In this document: piece after piece, positions 58,449 to 64,000 of the stretch
Layout: each line of letters opens with the position of its first letter
Position numbering within the stretch: position 1 is the stretch's first letter
DNA from: Bactericera cockerelli
Lineage: Eukaryota > Arthropoda > Insecta > Hemiptera > Triozidae
Direction: 5' to 3'
Assembly: GCA_024516035.1 (NCBI GenBank)
Contig: CM044960.1
Span: 16,748,183-16,812,182 of the forward strand
Length of the DNA stretch: 64,000 bases
The notes under the pieces: generated by a model
Databases searched by the model: none
What the model was told of the DNA's origin: nothing
The model's input: the letters and a program-made list of their open reading frames with translations, nothing else
Translations under genes and position numbers: made by a program

Positions 58449-58585
58449 CGAGTACATAGAGGCTGACTTCGAGGTGGGGAAACACATGCTGCTGAACGGG
58501 ACGGCCGATGTGCGTCTGGTCCCGGTGATAGTGACCACCTCTGATAACGACGACTTGACTTCACCCTGCCCATCGCGCAGAACTG
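58449..58585 (+). CDS. ionotropic-receptor-like gene, third exon, with a frame break
   Basis: Acceptor CCAAGGAG, donor AACTG|GTAAGT. In phase with exon 2 it reads SEYIEADFEVGKHMLLNGTA, then DVRLVPVIVTTSDNDD, typical of S1 (LLNGTADV). The next codons give LTSPCPSRRTG, but one frame over the same bases give DFTLPIAQNW (from 58557), the conserved DFT.P..W motif of ionotropic receptors. So a small indel at about 58545-58557 separates the two. The glutamate-binding Arg usually found shortly before the DFT motif is not seen (TTSDNDD), as in many divergent receptors. Pore and S2 exons are not found downstream in the window. Confidence 0.75.
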
Positions 58586-58602
58586 GTAAGTGTTTTCCTG
58601 TT

Positions 58603-58852
58603 GGACTCAGAAGTCAGATCAAAGTTAACGGAGAGCGAGTTTTCAGACCCTCGTTCCAGAAAGCACTCTCACTGTATCCCCAATCTACGTTTAACCGTCA
58701 TACAACGCACTTTAATTGGTTGATTGAATGAAATAACCAATCAGTGTGCGTTGTGTGACGGTTGAAACGGAGATTTAGGGATTATGAGAGACGAGAGTAA
58801 GATCTGAATGAGGGCCAGGAGCACATTAGTGGGCTGGTTCCGGCCTGAGTCC
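58603..58852. mobile_element. palindromic MITE-like element after receptor exon 3
   Basis: Core arms 58693-58721 and 58735-58763 (AACCGTCA.ACAACGCAC .. ATTGGTT) are inverted copies with few mismatches. Weaker pairing extends outward to GGACTCAG (58603) and CTGAGTCC (58845). It starts 17 bp after the exon 3 donor. No coding frame beyond the run-on of exon 3. Confidence 0.65.
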
Positions 58853-61800
58853 TGACCACGTCGCGTTGCGTAATGTATATGGCATAAAACATATCATGCG
58901 TCCACAAGAGAGGACAGATTCATATACATACTTATAAGACAATTATTCTATTGTAGATATACATCTTACTACTGAGTTTCGCGGTACGGCATTGATTTTG
59001 GACATCATTACTGTAATCTTACTTTCCAGTCTTCATTTGCAGACTAACCGTTCATTCCTAGTCGACTTGAGTCTTCTGTCTACTTCTCCTTTGATTCGTT
59101 ATTTTGCTTCCTGATATGCTACCATTTCACCTTCTTAAGAGGGCAGTTGTCACTAATTCTCACATTTAATTTCCATGTTTTTTTTTCGTTTGCACATTAA
59201 AAGCCCATTGTCTAAACCCCATGTTACCATTTAGCTTTATTACATACATGTTGCCAGTCACTATAATCCATTGCCGTGACATTTTGTTATTTTTAGTTTC
59301 ATATGTCATTGTCAATGTTTAACTGGATATTTTGCGTCCATAATATGATGCTCTTTTTCTAGATCTTTCTTTCACTCAATTCAAACCAGAAAGCTTACAT
59401 TCACAAACTTTAGCTTGTGATTCTTAAACATGAATACTGGCATTTCTCTTTATTATAAGATTATGGTATTCACATATTGATATACCACTATTATTGTATT
59501 TATATACAAACTATCAAAAAAGCCAAAATGAACTAAAATCGTAACTCTCATAAACTGCAAAAAACGCATGATATATGACCTTCTCATATATTCCTTAAGT
59601 CAAAAGTGAAAATCTTGGAACCTTCGCCGCACGCACACCATCAACTACTGTACTTACTCAAAACTCTACTGAAGGTTGGAAACAGACCCTGAATATTCAT
59701 ACTTGGTCAAGTCACTCCTTAAAGAAAAGAAATACAAACATCATTTGTTATTTTAAGTGCACTATATCAATTCTGACATATAATCCATTGAGTTTATAAA
59801 TTAAATCTACAAGTTATTTAGAAATCAGTCCACGAAACAGTGCAATCTCTGAAATAATCCCATACTATATATTATGCATAAAAACGATTTATTGAAAAAA
59901 TCATGGCATCAAAATAGAAGCTGGAGTCGTTAAAAATATGTATTCAAAAGGCGCTTGAGAGGTAAAACACTAACCGTGTGCCTAAACGAAAACAAGTATT
60001 ATACAACAGCCATGCAGATCAGCTCTCAATGATGTTGTAAATATAAGACATAATTAATGTTAATCAAAATGTGACATCGATAAAAGTTCCTTCGACAACA
60101 GACATTGAATACTACCATCCACCAATTCAATCGTAATCCTAAATATCTTAAGACCATAGGACAATCCAAATGAAAATAATTATTGAATTGGGTCCCCTAA
60201 TCATGTAACATAATGAGGATTGGTGAAATATGTAACATTAACGGTATTAAGTATTAATAAATGAATCTCTCGATGTAGACAGATCTCATGCAGTACACTG
60301 TGCACAGGCGAGATTCGTATTGACTTTAGAGACCCACTGTGAGGAGTGAAATTTAAAAATCACAAATTATACTCATGAAATGGCTTTAGTAAAAATAACG
60401 AACTTAATAGATTGTATTTAATGTCTAAAATTAACTTTTAAATGAATTCCAGCCAGCATTCCATACGAAGTAGTACACTCGCAACAAATCTGCTCCCAAT
60501 AAGAAACGTTTTTCATACACATTCAAAAACCCTATCAAAGGATTTAAATTATCACCAAGAACTAATACATTTCCCAAGACTCCATGTCGCCAAACGCAAC
60601 ATTTGTCATACACGCTGTATCTCGCAGAGGGAATCCCATCTTCAGAACCCTCGCAGCATACTAATATGATTATCTGAGATTCAAAGCCATGGCAAATATC
60701 ATTGCAATTTTAATGTAAAAAAATAATATAGCCTTACAACTTCCGAGTAGTATCAATTTCTAGTAAAATAATAGAAACAGGTAATTCTTGATTGATTAAA
60801 GGTTATAAAGTTGTAAAACAATATCCTATACATTTCGAAGAGAAGAATTCAAGTACTACTGTGTACTCCCAAACAGACTTTTGTTTCAGATTGTTCAAGG
60901 CATATGTCGGTATCTCACATCAACTAGTGAGCATAAAATATTGTAAACGACAAGAACTCAATAAGCCATCATTCAATACAAAAGATTGTCTGTAATAATG
61001 AATAATAATCTTTTTAATAACAATTGTCCAATATATTTTTACATCAAATAGTCATTAACACATATTTTAGAGATCGATACAAGTACTTATACAAGATTAG
61101 TTAAGATGATCCATTTTAAATTTTTTAGATGAAACAGTAAAGTCGAGCTAAGTAGCGGCATACGGATTAATACTAAAGTGACTTCGACAAGGCTGTGAAG
61201 TTGTTGCATTCTAGTAATAGTCTAAGTTGTAGATGTCGAATGTACCGATCACTTATGAGCATATGTGCAACTCTCATCAGCAGACCTGCAAAAATCAGAC
61301 TCGTCAGTCACCTATAAGATATTTCCATAGATTACAATGCGTAAGGTTTATCCTTCACAATTTCACTAATTGAATCTTGACAATGCATAATTCACCATCA
61401 TAAACTCTCATAGAACATGGTACCGTAACTGGCCAACTTGATTATTCCTCGAGAGATTAACTTATCGTGAGGAACTTGATGATTCTTCAGAAAATAGCAG
61501 CTCATTAAAAGCATTAGCAACTAATGGGAAATCATACGTACTAACATAAGTAGAAATGTTCTAATAACAATCCGTGAACATTTATTATTCATTATTACAC
61601 AATATATCTTTGTATTTCTTGATATCAATGTCAACATTTTCCGATGCATATTGAACATATAACGAGATATCAGTACGATACATTGAAAGTTTAATCGAAA
61701 GTCTAATGAGACTTGAAGAATTGGTAATTTTACAAAGTTCCTGCTTCAATGACTCATATAGATGAAATGATTGCTGAAAAGGGGATTAATTCAGAACAAC

Positions 61801-64000
61801 TCTATATGTATATGGCTGTTAATGCTCAACAACACAAGAATAAGTTTTTGTCGATTCAGAGTAAATCGTTATCAGTCTTGTATGACCTCACTATCTATCC
61901 ATTAAATCGCGAAGTTGTTTGTAAAACTCTTTAAGTCGCAATGATGACTTATACATAAAACATTGTAAGAATTGAAGCATTAACTATGGTCGCTGACGTA
62001 GTTTGATTTATTAGTAAACTACAATTGAGATAATGTTAAAGCTTATAACATAATGCAATGGTAATATATGGAATATATGTCTAGCCTTAGAATATAAATG
62101 ACCTCAGTCTTATAAATAAGAACTCTGAAATTATAAAATAATATTTCAATATAAATATGAATACTATAAACATATTGTGAAACAAACCGAGTAATCACAA
62201 CTTGGCAGTTTAAAAACTAATCACTTTTTCCAATCAATTCAACCCAAATTGAAATACTATTATTAAAAATTAATTAAGTTCAATATCCCTTGTGTCAAGG
62301 TGTTAATTTCTTGACACAAGTATGGAATATACCGCATTATTACTACTAGAGTCATCATCTAAAAATTTTTAATAATAGGACTTTTTATACAAATTGCAAT
62401 TTTCCAAATTCAGCATTATATGTACAATTCGATAAAAAAAATTTTGCCAAATTAAACACAAATAATTGGAGTATGATAAATATCATATCACAATTTATTA
62501 TTAACAATTATTAGTAGGATTTAAGTTTCTGGAGGCAGATACTTAATTTTAAGTAACTTCAAAAAATTATATTTCATAGATATTACTAGATAATTCAAAA
62601 TGAAATTTCTAATAAATTAATTCTTATAATAAATCAGATTGTAATGTCTTAAAAATATAAGTTGCAAATTGCAAAAGTAAAAAACTGAAAATACTTGAAA
62701 AGGTATTCAAATAAAATAAACTATCCAAAGGAATTAGATAAAAGACTGAAAAACCTGTTACTCCCTACCCTCAGCAAACTGTTCCTATACTGACATTTGC
62801 TTCCCACTGGAGTGTTGCGGCAACATGCCTGGACTGGGGCTTTACAAAAAAAACGCACCTGCGATGTAATAAATCATACATGTGGGACACACTATTTTAA
62901 ATTAAAATTCTTTTTCAATATAAAAAAACCAGTCAAACATGTATACTTGAATTAAAACATTCTAAAACTTTTTATATATACAAGAGAAAAGAGCTTCTAA
63001 TGTTTCTTCTGACATTAAAGCATCTTTTTATGAACAATATCAGAGCTTGCTCTGAATATCAGTGAGAATGCCACATCAGAGCTTACAAGTAACCAAGTAG
63101 AGCTGACGAGGTTGGCAATACAGCAGAAAGCACGACACGACTCACTAGAGCAATCGAGCACCGTCATGCCAGTGGCTAACAGATGGGAAAGCATACAATA
63201 AGTAGCCTGGTAGGTGAGTGGAATTGATATGAATTACTTTGATTAAATTAGGTGAAAATAAATGTTTTTAATAATCAATCTTCAATGTAAAAAATTTATT
63301 ACAAATCTAGAAATGTAAACGTATAAAGATTTTAAGAGAAATGAATTTAAGTTAAGGAAAAATTGCGAATAAGAAGTATTCAATTAATATTACAATAGTT
63401 AAAAAATTTTGAACTCTCTAAATAAAAAATATTTTAACAAAATAATTTCAAATCAATAAAAATTTTAAAATTTTCATCTAAATTTTAACATCCCAGAAAT
63501 TTTGAATGAATCGTTTCTGTTTATACTATATTGTAATATAATACCTTACAATTAAAACCTTCAAGAAAGTTTTGAGAAAAAATGTTAAATACTATTAAAA
63601 TTCAGAGAAATTTAAAAAATAATTATTAGACAATTAGTACTGTACATGTAATATAAATATTATTATTGACAAATATAGTTTTTTTAAGAACAATTTTAAT
63701 AAAAATATAACAAAATAATTTATTACAAACAATCGAATTTTGAAATAGGGTTAAAATAATATGAATTTTACTATATTATAATAGTAAACCGGAAATCCTT
63801 AAAACAACTAGATTTCAAAATAAATATAACACAATAACAATCAAGGGAGAAATTATATCAGTAGTGAAGATTGATAAAACCAAAATTAGATAAAATTGTT
63901 AAATAATAGGAGATTCAACAATGTTATCAAAAATATTTATTCAAAAACGTTATATTAACTTTACTAACGAAGTTAAACAAAAAATTATTTACTAATTAAA
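58853..64000. other. AT-rich stretch without recognised gene or repeat
   Basis: Receptor exons encoding the pore and S2 would be expected downstream but none is visible to the window end. From about 59300 the sequence lacks the SINE bodies, TAGGTA runs, (CT)n tracts and inverted-repeat elements that are common elsewhere. Open frames stay short; the longest readable one (61749-61934) has no recognised relative. A hairpin (CTTGTGTCAAG / CTTGACACAAG) lies at 62289-62320. It may be a long intron, a long untranslated region or a different genomic compartment. Confidence 0.5.

Noticed and set aside
61749..61934. 61-codon frame MTHIDEMIAEKGINSEQLYM...
   Set aside because: It reads like a plausible peptide, but it stands alone in AT-rich DNA with no splice, family or context support.

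Overview
The window is a stretch of insect nuclear DNA. It is AT-rich, has long introns with GT/AG borders, and is full of SINE, LINE and inverted-repeat transposon copies and (CT)n runs. A divergent ionotropic receptor and abundant TAGGTA/TACCTA runs fit an insect, perhaps hemipteran, but the species cannot be fixed from sequence alone. No bacterial-style genes, rRNA operon, CRISPR array or certain tRNA gene is visible. Every gene model below was assembled by eye from splice sites and open frames.

Layout: (1) 1-6.3 kb is non-coding and holds an old foldback element with a SINE in its loop. (2) 6.3-47.25 kb, + strand, holds one large gene (called gene A): about 14 coding exons for a secreted, mucin-like Thr/Pro/Ser/Lys-rich protein. 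A signal-peptide exon is followed by long low-complexity exons (11.0-24.3 kb), then by eight short exons, all in phase 0 (30.6-47.25 kb), that encode a compact C-terminal part. The family is not recognised. The model carries one unresolved splice-phase conflict, one in-frame stop and a cluster of about nine frame changes inside a (T/P/K) repeat. (3) Its introns are loaded with mobile DNA: a 2.06-kb near-perfect foldback with a 5S-rRNA-headed SINE in its loop, four TTAA-flanked elements with internal palindromic modules, a complete-looking antisense LINE copy that has ORF1 (gag-like, CCHC) but no reverse transcriptase, and an array of 32-36-bp units each containing a fused acceptor/donor (TTTCAG|GTAATG). 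(4) 47.3-54.6 kb is non-coding with SINE relics, a polypurine block and (CT)n. (5) 54.7-58.6 kb, + strand, holds three exons of an ionotropic-receptor-like ligand-binding domain. The reading frame breaks just before the recognisable DFTLPI motif, and the exon-3 acceptor lies in a 49-bp tandem duplication. The rest of the receptor (pore, S2) is not seen. (6) 59.3-64 kb is AT-rich, with no recognised gene or repeat, and differs in texture from the rest.

The two genes show no evident functional link. The most interesting material is structural: the splice-site minisatellite, the ORF1-only LINE, the SINEs that pair different RNA heads with one shared body, the TTAA elements with iterated palindromes, and the duplicated acceptor with a frame break in the receptor.
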